DNA of 64,000 nucleotides from the NCBI RefSeq assembly GCF_004364555.1, contig NZ_SOAM01000001.1, positions 496,001 to 560,000 of the forward strand. Reading direction: 5' to 3'. This DNA comes from Amnibacterium kyonggiense. Its GTDB lineage: Bacteria; Actinomycetota; Actinomycetes; Actinomycetales; Microbacteriaceae. Below the pieces are notes generated by a model that saw only the letters and a list, made by a program, of their open reading frames with translations, had not been told where the DNA came from and did not search any database. Position numbers and translations under genes: made by a program. This document shows positions 1-8,520 of the stretch, in pieces (within the stretch, counting starts at the first letter, position 1; every line of letters starts with the position of its first letter).

Positions 1-42
1 CGAGGCCCGAGTACTGCCCGTAGTCGCGGGCCGCCACCCGCG

Positions 43-477
43 CTAGCCCTGCCGGCTCTCGAAGGCCGCGGGGCCCTCCGCCGCGGCCTTCGGGTCCATC
101 CAGCCGAAGTCGACCGGGTTCCCGTCCGGGTCCGCGAGGCCGCGCTGGTACATGAAGCCGAAGTCCTGGGGCTCGCCGACCTCCCGGCCGCCCGCGGCGA
201 CGCCGGCCGCCACCGCGGCGTCGACCTCCTCGCGGCTGCCCACGAAGAAGGCCGTCGCCGCCGTCGGACTGACCGCGGGGTCGCCGAGCGGAAGGGCGGT
301 CATGGTCTGCATGAACTCGCGGGTCTCGATCATGAGGTAGCTGTGGTCCTCCTCGATCACGACGCAGGCCGCGTTGTGGTCGGTGAAGAGCGGGTTGATC
401 CGGAAACCGAGCGCCTCGTAGAACGCCTTCGAGCGCTCCAGGTCGGTCACCGGCAGGTTGACGAACACGATGGCCAT
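43..477 (-). CDS. VOC family (glyoxalase/bleomycin-resistance fold) protein
   Basis: This 144-residue protein opens with the typical VOC strand and helix (a VNLPVTDLERSKAFYEALGF-like start) and ends with a DPDGNPVDFGWM segment, matching one-domain VOC proteins. The family folds as paired beta-alpha-beta-beta-beta units around a metal or small ligand; the substrate here is unknown. The start is well placed because GAAGGAGG lies just upstream of the ATG. An inverted repeat at 511-529 sits in its promoter region. Family assignment is firm; function is not. Confidence 0.85.
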   Translation of the reverse strand: MAIVFVNLPVTDLERSKAFYEALGFRINPLFTDHNAACVVIEEDHSYLMIETREFMQTMTALPLGDPAVSPTAATAFFVGSREEVDAAVAAGVAAGGREVGEPQDFGFMYQRGLADPDGNPVDFGWMDPKAAAEGPAAFESRQG

Positions 478-510
478 GGCGGCCTCCTTCTGGGATGTGG
501 ACGCCGTTCA

Positions 511-529
511 CACTTGCAAAAGACAAGTG
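511..529. promoter_or_regulatory. Candidate operator upstream of the VOC gene
   Basis: CACTTG and CAAGTG form a perfect 6-bp inverted repeat with a 7-nt A-rich spacer, 34 bp upstream of the VOC start codon. This is the size and position of a dimeric repressor site. The cognate regulator is not evident; the next gene encodes a MarR protein, but its own operators have a different sequence. Confidence 0.45.
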
Positions 530-561
530 CGGCGTCAAGAGGGCGCCGGAGGCGATCCTGC

Positions 562-1062
562 TCAGCGGGTCGGTGCGCGCCGTCGCGGCGCGGCCGACCG
601 CGGCGGGATCGATCGCATGTGCGCGCGCACGCGGTCGAGGACGGACGCCAGCGCCTCGACGTCGTCGTCCGACAGCGGGTCGAGGAGCAGCTCGCGGAGC
701 ACGGCGATGTGCCCCGGGAAGACCGTCGCGAGCACCGCGCGGCCCGCGTCCGTGATGGTGACGACGACGCTGCGCTCGTCCTCCTGCGACGGGGCGCGGG
801 TGACGAGGCCGGCCTGCTCCAGCAGCCCGACCTGGTAGGTGAGTCCGCTCCGGCTGTAGACGACGCCGTCGGCGAGGTCGGTCATGCGCCGCCGGCCCGA
901 CGGGGCGTCGCCGAGCGTCGCGAGCAGCTGGAACTGCACGTAGCTGAGGCCGCCGGACTCCTTCAGCTGCTGCTCGACCGTGTGCCTGAGGAGGCTGCTC
1001 ACCTCGATCAGCGCGAAGTAGGCGTCGAGCTGCACGGGGTCGAGAGGGCGGTCGTCGCTCAT
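562..1062 (-). CDS. MarR family transcriptional regulator
   Basis: The 166-residue protein has a MarR winged helix: a dimerisation helix (residues 8-35), a recognition region around YVQFQLLATLGD and RRRMTDLADGVVYSRSGLTYQVGLLEQAGLV, and a basic wing (RAPSQEDERSVVVTITDAG). MarR proteins are ligand-responsive dimeric repressors that bind palindromes. It is divergent from the oxidoreductase at 1158, and two near-identical 18-bp palindromes lie between them. I infer that it represses itself and that gene in response to an electrophile or aromatic ligand. Confidence 0.88.
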   Translation of the reverse strand: MSDDRPLDPVQLDAYFALIEVSSLLRHTVEQQLKESGGLSYVQFQLLATLGDAPSGRRRMTDLADGVVYSRSGLTYQVGLLEQAGLVTRAPSQEDERSVVVTITDAGRAVLATVFPGHIAVLRELLLDPLSDDDVEALASVLDRVRAHMRSIPPRSAAPRRRAPTR

Positions 1063-1076
1063 GGAGTCAGTCTAGT

Positions 1077-1094
1077 TGCTTCGAATTCGCAGCA
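1077..1094. promoter_or_regulatory. MarR operator, site 1 (imperfect)
   Basis: TGCTTCGAATTCGCAGCA differs at one base from the perfect palindrome at 1113-1130. It begins 14 bp upstream of the marR start codon, where it would overlap the marR promoter or 5' leader. Confidence 0.7.
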
Positions 1095-1112
1095 GTGCTA
1101 CGGTCGGCTCAC

Positions 1113-1130
1113 TGCTTCGAATTCGAAGCA
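1113..1130. promoter_or_regulatory. MarR operator, site 2 (perfect 18-bp palindrome)
   Basis: TGCTTCGAATTCGAAGCA is a perfect palindrome. Its start is 36 bp from that of site 1 and it lies 27 bp upstream of the oxidoreductase start codon. Two copies of one palindrome between divergent genes is the classic layout of an autoregulated MarR pair. Confidence 0.75.
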
Positions 1131-1157
1131 CAATGAGACCGAGTCCAGGAGGACCCC

Positions 1158-2102
1158 ATGCAGGCCATCAGGTTCCACGCGTACGGCGACCCGTCCGTGC
1201 TGCAGCTCGAGGACGTCGCGAAGCCGACGCCGAGGGAGGGCGAGGTGCTCGTCCGAGTCGCCGCGACCTCGTTCAACGGGATCGACGCCGGGATCCGCGG
1301 CGGCGGGATGCAGGGCCCGTTCCCCGTCGCGCTGCCCCACATCCCCGGCATCGACGTCGCCGGCACCGTGGAGGCCCTCGGCGACGGCGTCACCGGCTTC
1401 GAGGTCGGGCAGCGGGTCGTCGGCTTCCTGCCGATGGTCGCGGACGGCGCCGCCGCGGAGTTCGCCGTCGCGCCAACGGCGGTGCTCACCGCAGCGCCGG
1501 AGCGGATCCCGCTCGCGGACGCCGCCGCGCTCCCCGCCGTGGGCCTCACCGCGTGGCAGGCGCTGTTCGACCACGCCGGGCTGCGGGCGGGTCAGCGCGT
1601 GCTCGTGAACGGCGCGGGCGGCGCGGTCGGCGCCTACGCCGTGCAGCTCGCGAAGCGCGCCGGGGCCCGGGTGATCGCGACGGCGAGCGCGCGCAGCCGC
1701 GACCGCGTCCTCGCGTCGGGCGCGGACGAGGTCGTCGACCACACGACGGACGCGCTCGCGGACGCGGTGACGGAGCCGGTCGACGTCGTCGTGCAGCTCG
1801 CGCCGATCGACCCGGAGGCGTTCGCGGCCCTCGTGCCGCTCGTCGCCGACGGCGGCGTCATCGTGAGCACGACCGTGTGGATGCCGGCGCCGTCCGACAA
1901 GGCGCGCGGCGTCCGGGGCGTCGACCTGTTCGTCCGGAGCGACGCGGTGCAGCTCGCGGAGCTCGTCGCGCTCGTGGACGCCGGGGAGCTGCGCGTCGAC
2001 GTGGCCGAGCGGGTGCCGCTCGCCGACCTGCGGAGCGTGCACGAGCGGGCGGCCGCCGGCGGCGTCTCGGGCAAGGTCGTCGTCCTCGCGCCGAGCGCCT
2101 GA
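1158..2102 (+). CDS. NADP-dependent quinone-oxidoreductase-like MDR protein
   Basis: A 314-residue medium-chain dehydrogenase/reductase without zinc-binding cysteines. It has an N-terminal GroES-like domain (residues 1-120) and a Rossmann domain with the nucleotide-binding stretch VLVNGAGGAVGAYAVQLAKR near residue 150. Such enzymes reduce quinones or enones with NAD(P)H in the cytoplasm. AGGAGG precedes the ATG. Expression is probably controlled by the divergent MarR protein through the two palindromes. A paralogue with a TetR partner is at 59936. Confidence 0.85.
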   Translation: MQAIRFHAYGDPSVLQLEDVAKPTPREGEVLVRVAATSFNGIDAGIRGGGMQGPFPVALPHIPGIDVAGTVEALGDGVTGFEVGQRVVGFLPMVADGAAAEFAVAPTAVLTAAPERIPLADAAALPAVGLTAWQALFDHAGLRAGQRVLVNGAGGAVGAYAVQLAKRAGARVIATASARSRDRVLASGADEVVDHTTDALADAVTEPVDVVVQLAPIDPEAFAALVPLVADGGVIVSTTVWMPAPSDKARGVRGVDLFVRSDAVQLAELVALVDAGELRVDVAERVPLADLRSVHERAAAGGVSGKVVVLAPSA

Positions 2103-2158
2103 GCGGTGCGCGGTGCAGCGGGTCGCTCCCCGTGCGGTGCGCAGGGGAGCGGCTCGCG

Positions 2159-3022
2159 CTACGCCCGCCGACCGTAGACGCGGAGTGCGGTCCCCCGGAG
2201 GACCGCGTCCCGATCCGCGGGCGATCCGGCCAGCTCCCCGACGAAGGCGAACCAGTCGTCGTACGGGACGGCGTCGGGCGTCGCGGCCGACACCGGGAAG
2301 TCGCTGCCGGCCATGGACCGGTCCGGCCCGAACGCCTCGAGCGCCGCGGTCACGAAGGGCCGCGCCTGCTCGAGCAGCGGGCCCGGCGCGGCCTCCAGCG
2401 CGAGCCCGGACAGCTTGACGGACGTCCGGGGCAGCGCCGCGAGCTCCCGGATCGCGCCGTGCCAGGCCTCGGCGACGGGCGTGCCCCAGCCCGCCGCGAC
2501 CGGCGGCTTGCCGAGGTGGTCGAGCACGAGCTCGCCATCCGGCGCCGCGCGACGCAGGGCGATCAGCGCCGGCAGCTGGCCGTGCCGGACGCAGGCGTCG
2601 AACGTCAGCCCGGCCTCGGCGACCCGGCGCAGTCCCGCCGCGAGCGCGGTCGATCGCAGCAGGTCGTCGGGCTCGTCCTGCAGGAGTCGTCGGATCCCTG
2701 TGACCTCCGGCACGGTTCCGAGCTGCTCGAGCACGCTCGGCAGCCGGTCGACGTCGTCCACCGGTGCGAAGGCCACGACGGCGCCGCCCGGTCCCCACGA
2801 GCGGACGTGCTCGGCCGCCCAGGTCGCTTCCGCCACCCCCTGGTCGGCGACGCAGTCCGCCTGCACGAACACCAGTGCGGCCGCCGAGTCCGAACGGCGG
2901 CGGAGGTCCTCCGGGGTGAAGCGGAACGGCAGCCCGTCCGCTTCCTCGAGCCACGGGTACCGGAACGTCGCCCGATCCCAGAAGTGGATGTGCGCGTCGA
3001 TGAATCGACCGGTGTGCTCCAT
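2159..3022 (-). CDS. Amidohydrolase-2 family sugar lactonase (L-fuconolactonase type)
   Basis: The 287-residue protein is a TIM-barrel amidohydrolase: DAHIHFWD carries the HxH motif, DHLGKPP the mid-barrel His, and GSDFPV the C-terminal Asp. This subfamily includes L-fuconolactonase and L-rhamnonolactonase, which open the lactone made by aldose dehydrogenases. I chose the ATG at 3022 because homology starts there; the frame is open for another 72 codons upstream. It is the first gene of the sugar cluster and diverges from the GntR gene. Lactone hydrolysis is well supported; the exact sugar is inferred. Confidence 0.8.
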   Translation of the reverse strand: MEHTGRFIDAHIHFWDRATFRYPWLEEADGLPFRFTPEDLRRRSDSAAALVFVQADCVADQGVAEATWAAEHVRSWGPGGAVVAFAPVDDVDRLPSVLEQLGTVPEVTGIRRLLQDEPDDLLRSTALAAGLRRVAEAGLTFDACVRHGQLPALIALRRAAPDGELVLDHLGKPPVAAGWGTPVAEAWHGAIRELAALPRTSVKLSGLALEAAPGPLLEQARPFVTAALEAFGPDRSMAGSDFPVSAATPDAVPYDDWFAFVGELAGSPADRDAVLRGTALRVYGRRA

Positions 3023-3214
3023 GCGTCCCCTCCCGGGCCGCCTCGTCGCAGCCGTCCGGGCAGGATTCTGCCCGAAGAGGTCGGATGACTGACGGCAGAC
3101 GTCGCAGGAGAGAGCCGTGGCGGCTCGTCCTCCGCGGCCGCAGGCGCGATAGTGGAGGTCGAACCGGTCCGGGCCGCGGCCTCCGCAGCACGAGTCGCAT
3201 CGTCGATGCGGGGA

Positions 3215-3226
3215 ATGGAGTTCCAT
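3215..3226. promoter_or_regulatory. Inverted repeat just upstream of the FCD regulator start
   Basis: ATGGA-GT-TCCAT is a perfect 5+5 inverted repeat ending 2 nt before the ATG at 3229. A second small palindrome, GCATCG-T-CGATGC, lies just upstream. They could be autoregulatory sites, but short palindromes occur by chance. Confidence 0.25.
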
Positions 3227-3228
3227 CC

Positions 3229-3963
3229 ATGAGTGCATCGCTCGAGCTGCGCGGGCTCGTCGCCCCGGAGAGCCAGCAGCGTCCGGCGGACACGTTCATG
3301 CGCGAGATCGCGGACTCGATCATCTCCGGCCGGTACGCCGAAGGGGAGGTGCTGCCGCCCGAGGCGGTGCTCGGCGGGTACTTCCGGGTCAGCCGCACGA
3401 TCATCCGCGAGTCGATGAAGCGGCTCGAGGAGAAGGGCCTGGTCGCGATCCAGCAGGGTCGGGGCACCCTCGTGCAGCCGCACGCCCGGTGGAACGTGCT
3501 CGACCCCCTCGTGCTGTCCGCGGTGATCGCGCACGACGAGCAGCTGCACACGCTCGACGAGCTCACGCTCGTCCGCGGGGCCCTCGAGAGCGTGATGGCG
3601 GGCCAGGCGGCACGGCGCGCCTCGGCCGCCGAGCGGGAGGAGCTGCGCGCCGCGCTCGAGGAGATGCGCGAGGCGGAGGGCGACTACACCCGCTTCCGCG
3701 ACGCCGACGCCGACTTCCACCGCATCGTCATGCGGCTCTCCGGCAACTTCCTCGCCGGCAACATCGCGGACACGCTCTACAGCCGGGCCCGGGAGTTCTC
3801 CCGGTTCGAGGGGCACCCGCCCGCCGACGCGTCGCAGCGCACGCTGGCTCAGCACCGCGCCGTGTACGAGGCCGTCGCCGCCGGCGACGAGGAGGCCGCA
3901 CGGGCGGCCATGAACGAGCACATCGTCGACGCCTGGCGCCGTCGGAGCGGCACCGCGGGCTGA
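3229..3963 (+). CDS. FadR/GntR family transcriptional regulator (FCD type)
   Basis: The 244-residue protein has an N-terminal GntR winged helix (residues 20-85, with YFRVSRTIIRESMKRLEEKGLV and QQGRGTLV) and an all-helical FCD ligand domain. The FCD metal-site residues are visible in DADFHRIVM, LAQHRAV and MNEHI. FCD regulators sense sugar acids or lactones through a bound metal. Its position between the lactonase and the ABC importer suggests it controls this cluster. A palindrome overlaps the -10 of the next operon (4020-4035). The start is the first ATG before conserved sequence. Confidence 0.88.
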   Translation: MSASLELRGLVAPESQQRPADTFMREIADSIISGRYAEGEVLPPEAVLGGYFRVSRTIIRESMKRLEEKGLVAIQQGRGTLVQPHARWNVLDPLVLSAVIAHDEQLHTLDELTLVRGALESVMAGQAARRASAAEREELRAALEEMREAEGDYTRFRDADADFHRIVMRLSGNFLAGNIADTLYSRAREFSRFEGHPPADASQRTLAQHRAVYEAVAAGDEEAARAAMNEHIVDAWRRRSGTAG

Positions 3964-4019
3964 TCCGGCGGCCTCCCGGATCTCACTTCGGTAACACCCC
4001 GCCTGCTGAGTGGCGTAAA

Positions 4020-4035
4020 GGTCATATGTATGATC
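4020..4035. promoter_or_regulatory. Promoter and candidate operator of the ABC importer operon
   Basis: GGTCATATGTATGATC is an imperfect palindrome (6 of 8 positions symmetric). It contains TATGAT at 4029-4034, a good -10 hexamer. A repressor bound here would occlude RNA polymerase. It is 58 bp upstream of the likely start codon and 57 bp downstream of the FCD regulator gene. Confidence 0.5.
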
Positions 4036-4093
4036 TGCTACGTCCACCGCGCAGACGCGCAGTCGTCAATGACGTCGACAGATGAAGGAACAG

Positions 4094-5455
4094 ATGAACC
4101 CCTCCTCCGCGCGCCGCATCGGGCGGCGCATCGGCATGGTCGGCATCGCCGCCGCGGCCGTCGTGGCCACCCTCACCGGGTGCTCCACGAAGGCGCAGAG
4201 CGGATCGAACGGCCAGTACGGATTCGATGAGGCGGCCCAGTCCAAGGGCAGCACCATCACGGTCTGGGTGGACGCCACCCGCGCTCCTGCGGTCAAGGCG
4301 TTCGAGCAGGCGAACCCGTCGATCAAGGTCAAGACCGTCACCTACGACGGCTCGTCCAACGGCTCGAACTCGTTCAAGACGAAGATGGGCCTGTTCGACC
4401 GCTCGGGCAGCGGCTGGCCCGACGTCGTGTTCTCCTCGCAGAACAACGACGCCTCGTGGGCGAGCCAGAAGACGGCCGGCAAGCAGCCGTTCGCCGCCGT
4501 GCTCGACAAGGGCCTCGTGCCGCAGTCGACGCTGTCGAACTTCACCAAGGGCTCGCTCGACGTCTGCACGGTCGACGGCAAGGTGTACTGCCTGCGGAAC
4601 GACCTCGCGCAGAACGTGCTCTGGTACAACAAGACGCTGCTGACGAAGTTCGGCTACTCGCTCCCCACGACGTGGGAGGAGTACCAGCAGCTCGGCGCGA
4701 AGGTCGCGAAGGACCACCCCGGCTACATCATCGGCTCGGTGGGCGACCCGTGGCCCGAGATCTACATGGCCGGCAGCAAGTGCGGCGCGAACGAGGTCAC
4801 CGGCGCCCGCACCATGAGCGTCGACACCGAGTCGACCGAGTGCAAGCGCGCGACCGACCTGATCGACGCCGGCGTCGCGAACAAGTCCCTGTCGACGCTC
4901 AGCGTCTTCAGCCCGGACTTCGTGAAGAAGTACTCCGGCAAGGTGCTCATGATGCCCGGCCCGGTGTGGTTCTCCGGCGCGATCTTCAACAACGCGCAGT
5001 CGCTGAACGTCCCCAAGGGCCAGCTCGGCGTCGCGAACCCGCTGCCGTGGGGCAGCGACCAGGCCGTGACCGGCAACGTCGGCGGCGGCACCTGGTTCAT
5101 CTCGAGCCACTCGAAGAACCTCGCCGCGGCGACGAAGTTCGCGCAGTACGTCACGACCGCCGACGCCTACCAGGTCGACCAGGCGCCGGGCTACCCGGCG
5201 TACGCTCCGGCCGCCACGAAGTGGCTCGCGAAGCAGTCCTCGAGCGGCTACTACGCGACCGACCTGTCGGCCGTCACCACGGCCGCCGGTGAGGTGTGGT
5301 CCGGCTGGGGCTCCCCCGCGTTCTCGCAGGAGGCCATCTGGGCCAAGGTGATGTCCCCGCTCATCACGAGCGGCAAGTCGACCACGTCGAACCTCGCCGC
5401 CTGGGGCACGGAGATCAAGAACCAGGCGCAGGTGAACGGGTACACCGTCAAGTGA
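4094..5455 (+). CDS. ABC transporter sugar-binding lipoprotein (CUT1 type)
   Basis: This 453-residue extracellular solute-binding protein has an Arg-rich N-terminus, a hydrophobic segment and the lipobox LTGC, so it is exported and lipid-anchored. The mature part has the SBP type-1 fold, with ITVWVDATRAPAVKAFEQANPSIKV-like opening sequence. GAAGGA lies 4 nt before the ATG at 4094; an ATG at 4082 is an alternative. It delivers a sugar or oligosaccharide to the two permeases that follow. The ligand is inferred from the cluster to be an L-fucose-type sugar or a glycoside of it. Confidence 0.9.
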   Translation: MNPSSARRIGRRIGMVGIAAAAVVATLTGCSTKAQSGSNGQYGFDEAAQSKGSTITVWVDATRAPAVKAFEQANPSIKVKTVTYDGSSNGSNSFKTKMGLFDRSGSGWPDVVFSSQNNDASWASQKTAGKQPFAAVLDKGLVPQSTLSNFTKGSLDVCTVDGKVYCLRNDLAQNVLWYNKTLLTKFGYSLPTTWEEYQQLGAKVAKDHPGYIIGSVGDPWPEIYMAGSKCGANEVTGARTMSVDTESTECKRATDLIDAGVANKSLSTLSVFSPDFVKKYSGKVLMMPGPVWFSGAIFNNAQSLNVPKGQLGVANPLPWGSDQAVTGNVGGGTWFISSHSKNLAAATKFAQYVTTADAYQVDQAPGYPAYAPAATKWLAKQSSSGYYATDLSAVTTAAGEVWSGWGSPAFSQEAIWAKVMSPLITSGKSTTSNLAAWGTEIKNQAQVNGYTVK

Positions 5456-6390
5456 CGACCCCCGCAGCTGCACCGCTCGCCGCCGGCCCGGCCCTCTCGG
5501 GCCGGCGGCGAGCCGGCCGGCGGACCCGCGCCCGCTCCATCGGGCCCGTGTTCATCGCGCCGTACGTCCTCTTCACCGTCGCCTTCGGGCTGGCGCCCGC
5601 GATCTACGCCCTCGTGCTGGCGTTCACCGATGGGAACGGCGCGTTCGCCGGGTTCGCGAACTTCGCGAAGGTGATCGGCGACTACCGCTTCTTCGCGGAC
5701 GTGGGCCACGTCGCCCTCTACCTCGTGATCTGGCTCGTCAGCCTGCTCGTGCTCGTCGTGCTGCTGGCGCTGCTCGTGCACGGGATCCGCTCGCGCCGGG
5801 TCAGCGCCGTCTTCCGGCTGCTGTACTACATCCCCGGAGCGCTGGCCGGCGCATCGAGCGTGCTGCTCTGGCTGTTCGTCCTCGACCCCTCGGCGAGCCC
5901 CGTCGCGCCGCTGCTCCAGGCCCTCGGGTTCCAGAGCTTCAACCAGTCGATCGCCCCGGCGAACCTGCCGGCGATCTTCGCGATCATCGCGTTCTGGACC
6001 GGTGCGGGCGGCTGGATCGTGGTCCTGTTCGGCGCCCTGAACAACATCTCGATCGACGTCATGGAGGCCGCACGGCTCGACGGCGCGAACGCCGTGCAGA
6101 TCGCCACCCGCATCCAGCTGCCGCTGATGCGGAAGTGGATCGCCTACATGTCGGTGCTCTCACTCGCGGCGGGCACCCAGCTCTTCGTCGAGCCGACGCT
6201 GCTCTCGCAGGCGAGCAACGCCGTCGTCCCGAACGACTACTCGCTCAATCAGCTCGCCTACCAGTACGCCTTCGCGCAGAACGACTTCAACGGGGCCTCC
6301 GCGATCGCGGTGCTGCTGCTGATCGTCTCGATCGCGCTGTCCGCCCTGTTCGTGTGGCGCGGTGGGCTCTTCTCGACGGAGGACGCATGA
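5452..6390 (+). CDS. Sugar ABC transporter permease 1
   Basis: The 312-residue inner-membrane protein has six predicted helices. Its EAA loop (MEAARLDGANAVQIATRIQLP) contacts the ATPase. The GTG start overlaps the stop of the binding-protein gene (GTGA), implying translational coupling. The earlier part of the open frame is antisense-like and lacks homology. It is the first permease of a CUT1 importer. Confidence 0.9.
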   Translation: MTTPAAAPLAAGPALSGRRRAGRRTRARSIGPVFIAPYVLFTVAFGLAPAIYALVLAFTDGNGAFAGFANFAKVIGDYRFFADVGHVALYLVIWLVSLLVLVVLLALLVHGIRSRRVSAVFRLLYYIPGALAGASSVLLWLFVLDPSASPVAPLLQALGFQSFNQSIAPANLPAIFAIIAFWTGAGGWIVVLFGALNNISIDVMEAARLDGANAVQIATRIQLPLMRKWIAYMSVLSLAAGTQLFVEPTLLSQASNAVVPNDYSLNQLAYQYAFAQNDFNGASAIAVLLLIVSIALSALFVWRGGLFSTEDA

Positions 6391-7310
6391 CGACCACGGC
6401 TTCGACCACAGCCGGGACCCGGCGCCGCTCGGCCGGGCTCGGCATCGCCGGCTGGAGCGGCCGCGGCATCGCCGGCGTCGTCCTCGTGGTCTTCGCGCTG
6501 TTCTTCATCACCCCGCTCGTGTGGGTGCTGTTCGCCGTCACGAAGAGCGGCGGGGAGCTGAACCGGCTCGGCCCGTTCGCCGTCGGCTCGTTCTCGTCGT
6601 TCGCCGCGAACTGGAACCAGCTGTTCTCGTTCCAGGGCGGCGCCGTCTACACGTGGTTCGGCAACTCCGTCCTCTACGCGGTCGGGGCGCTCGTGCTCAC
6701 GCTCGTGATCTCGATCCCCGCGGGCTACGCGCTCGCCCTCACCGAGTTCCGGGGGCGGCGGGTCCTGCTCGTGCTGACGCTCGTCGTCATGCTCATGCCG
6801 AGCACGGCGCTCGTGCTGCCCGTGTTCCTCGAGATGAACGCGCTGGGCCTCGTCGGCACCGCGCTCAGCGTCATCCTGCCGTTCTCGTTCTACCCGTTCG
6901 GCGTGTACCTGGCCTTCATCTACTTCTCGACGTCGATCCCCGACTCGCTCCTGGCGGCGGCACGGCTCGACGGGGCGAACGAGCTGCAGGTCTTCTTCCG
7001 CGTCGCCCTGCCGCTCGCCGCGCCGGTCGTCGCACTCGTCGGGTTCTTCTCGTTCACGCAGAACTGGAACAACTACTTCCTGCCGTTCGTGATGCTGCCC
7101 TCGAGCGACAGCTATCCGCTGCAGGTCGGTCTGTCGACGCTGCTGTCGTCGACGCCGGCGTTCAACCCCAGCTCGGCGGGCTCCGAGTCCGTCCAGCTGC
7201 CCACCCTGGCGCTCGGCACCGTCGTGTCGGTGCTGCCCATCCTGATCGTGTTCCTCTTCTCCCAGCGCTTCCTCGTCGAGGGCATGACTGCGGGCGGGAC
7301 GAAGGAATGA
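6387..7310 (+). CDS. Sugar ABC transporter permease 2
   Basis: The 307-residue MalG-type permease has six predicted helices and an EAA motif (LAAARLDGANELQVFFRVALP). Its ATG overlaps the stop of permease 1 (ATGA). No ATP-binding subunit follows, so the complex probably borrows a shared MsmK/UgpC-type ATPase encoded elsewhere, as is usual for actinobacterial CUT1 systems. Confidence 0.9.
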   Translation: MTTTASTTAGTRRRSAGLGIAGWSGRGIAGVVLVVFALFFITPLVWVLFAVTKSGGELNRLGPFAVGSFSSFAANWNQLFSFQGGAVYTWFGNSVLYAVGALVLTLVISIPAGYALALTEFRGRRVLLVLTLVVMLMPSTALVLPVFLEMNALGLVGTALSVILPFSFYPFGVYLAFIYFSTSIPDSLLAAARLDGANELQVFFRVALPLAAPVVALVGFFSFTQNWNNYFLPFVMLPSSDSYPLQVGLSTLLSSTPAFNPSSAGSESVQLPTLALGTVVSVLPILIVFLFSQRFLVEGMTAGGTKE

Positions 7311-7338
7311 CGGACCGCACCGACGCGAGGACCATCGC

Positions 7339-8520
7339 ATGAAGATCACCGGCTATCGCATCCTCTCCACCCAGCACGAGTGGCACCGCCCGGTCGGCGA
7401 TGTGAACGGCGTCAGCGAGGGCACCAGGACGGCCGTGCACGTGCTCGTCCTCACGACCGACGAGGGCATCGAGGGCGTCGGCCTCACGGCGACCTCGCTC
7501 GCGGACGTCGAACGGGTCTTCCCCGCGATCGACGGCGAGGACCCCCGCAGCGTGACCGGGCTCTACGACCGCATGCTCGCGTGGGTGTTCAAGACCGGTC
7601 ACGCCGGCACCGTGTTCGCGGCCATCGGCGCGATCGACCTCGCGCTCTGGGACATCAAGGCGAAGGCCGCGGGCGAGCCGCTCTGGCGGCTGCTCGGCGG
7701 CCGTTCGCGCTTCGTGCCCGGCTACGCGTCGGGGCTCGAGTTCGGGCTCACGGACGAGGAGCTGCACGGGCTCTACTCCCGGTTCGCCGACGCGGGCTTC
7801 TCGCAGGCGAAGATCAAGGGCGGTCGCGTGCTCGCGAACGACGTCCGCCGGCTGCGGATCGCGGAGGACGTGATGCGGCGGAACTCCGCCGACCCGGCCC
7901 TCATGTTCGACGCGAACGAGTCGTGGCACCGCTCCCAGGCGGTGCGGCACATCCGGCGCATCGAGGACGAGGTCGACCTCACGTGGGTCGAGGAGCCGCT
8001 CCGGCGCTGGGACGCGGCGGGGCTCGCGGACGTCCGGCGCAGCGTCGCCGCCGGCGTCGCGACGGGCGAGAACCTCACCGGCCTCGAGCAGTACCGGCCG
8101 CTGCTCGCGGCCGACGCCGTCGACGTCGTCCAGTTCAACGCCTCGTGGGGGATCACCCACGCCCTCCGGGTCTCCACGCTCGCGCACGGGCAGGACCTCC
8201 CGGTCAGCGCCGTGGGCCTCACCGCGGTGACGGCCCATGCGGCGACGGCGATGCCGAACCACCTGACCTCCGAGGTGCAGGACCTCGGTCAGCCGCTCGG
8301 CGTCTCGATCGACCAGCGGATCGAGGACGGCGGCATCGTCCTCGGTGACGAGCCCGGCGCGGGCATCGCGGTCGACGAGGCGTTCATCCTCGGGCTCGCG
8401 CCCGCGGCAGGATGGACGCGGGCGAGCGGTCCGCACGTGCGGCCCGCCCGCGCGGGCCTCCGGCTCGTGCCCGAGGACACCGCTCCGGCGGTCGTCGAGA
8501 CGCTGGAGGCGCGGCGATGA
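7339..8520 (+). CDS. Enolase-superfamily sugar-acid dehydratase
   Basis: The 393-residue protein belongs to the mandelate racemase/muconate lactonizing family. It has an N-terminal capping domain (residues 1-125) and a barrel with a KIK pair in QAKIKGGR and metal ligands in MFDANESW, WVEEPL and TGENL. Such enzymes dehydrate aldonic acids to 2-keto-3-deoxy acids. The substrate is unclear: the next genes include a mutarotase, and KDG kinase and KDPG aldolase are encoded opposite, so a six-carbon aldonate such as gluconate or galactonate is a reasonable inference. It differs clearly from the fuconate dehydratase at 13314. Confidence 0.85.
   Translation: MKITGYRILSTQHEWHRPVGDVNGVSEGTRTAVHVLVLTTDEGIEGVGLTATSLADVERVFPAIDGEDPRSVTGLYDRMLAWVFKTGHAGTVFAAIGAIDLALWDIKAKAAGEPLWRLLGGRSRFVPGYASGLEFGLTDEELHGLYSRFADAGFSQAKIKGGRVLANDVRRLRIAEDVMRRNSADPALMFDANESWHRSQAVRHIRRIEDEVDLTWVEEPLRRWDAAGLADVRRSVAAGVATGENLTGLEQYRPLLAADAVDVVQFNASWGITHALRVSTLAHGQDLPVSAVGLTAVTAHAATAMPNHLTSEVQDLGQPLGVSIDQRIEDGGIVLGDEPGAGIAVDEAFILGLAPAAGWTRASGPHVRPARAGLRLVPEDTAPAVVETLEARR

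Noticed and set aside
1098-3566. Very long minus-strand open frame antisense to the oxidoreductase
   Set aside because: Composition is that of a shadow frame (His/Arg/Val/Glu-rich repeats) in high-GC DNA, with no domain and strong genes in the other frames.
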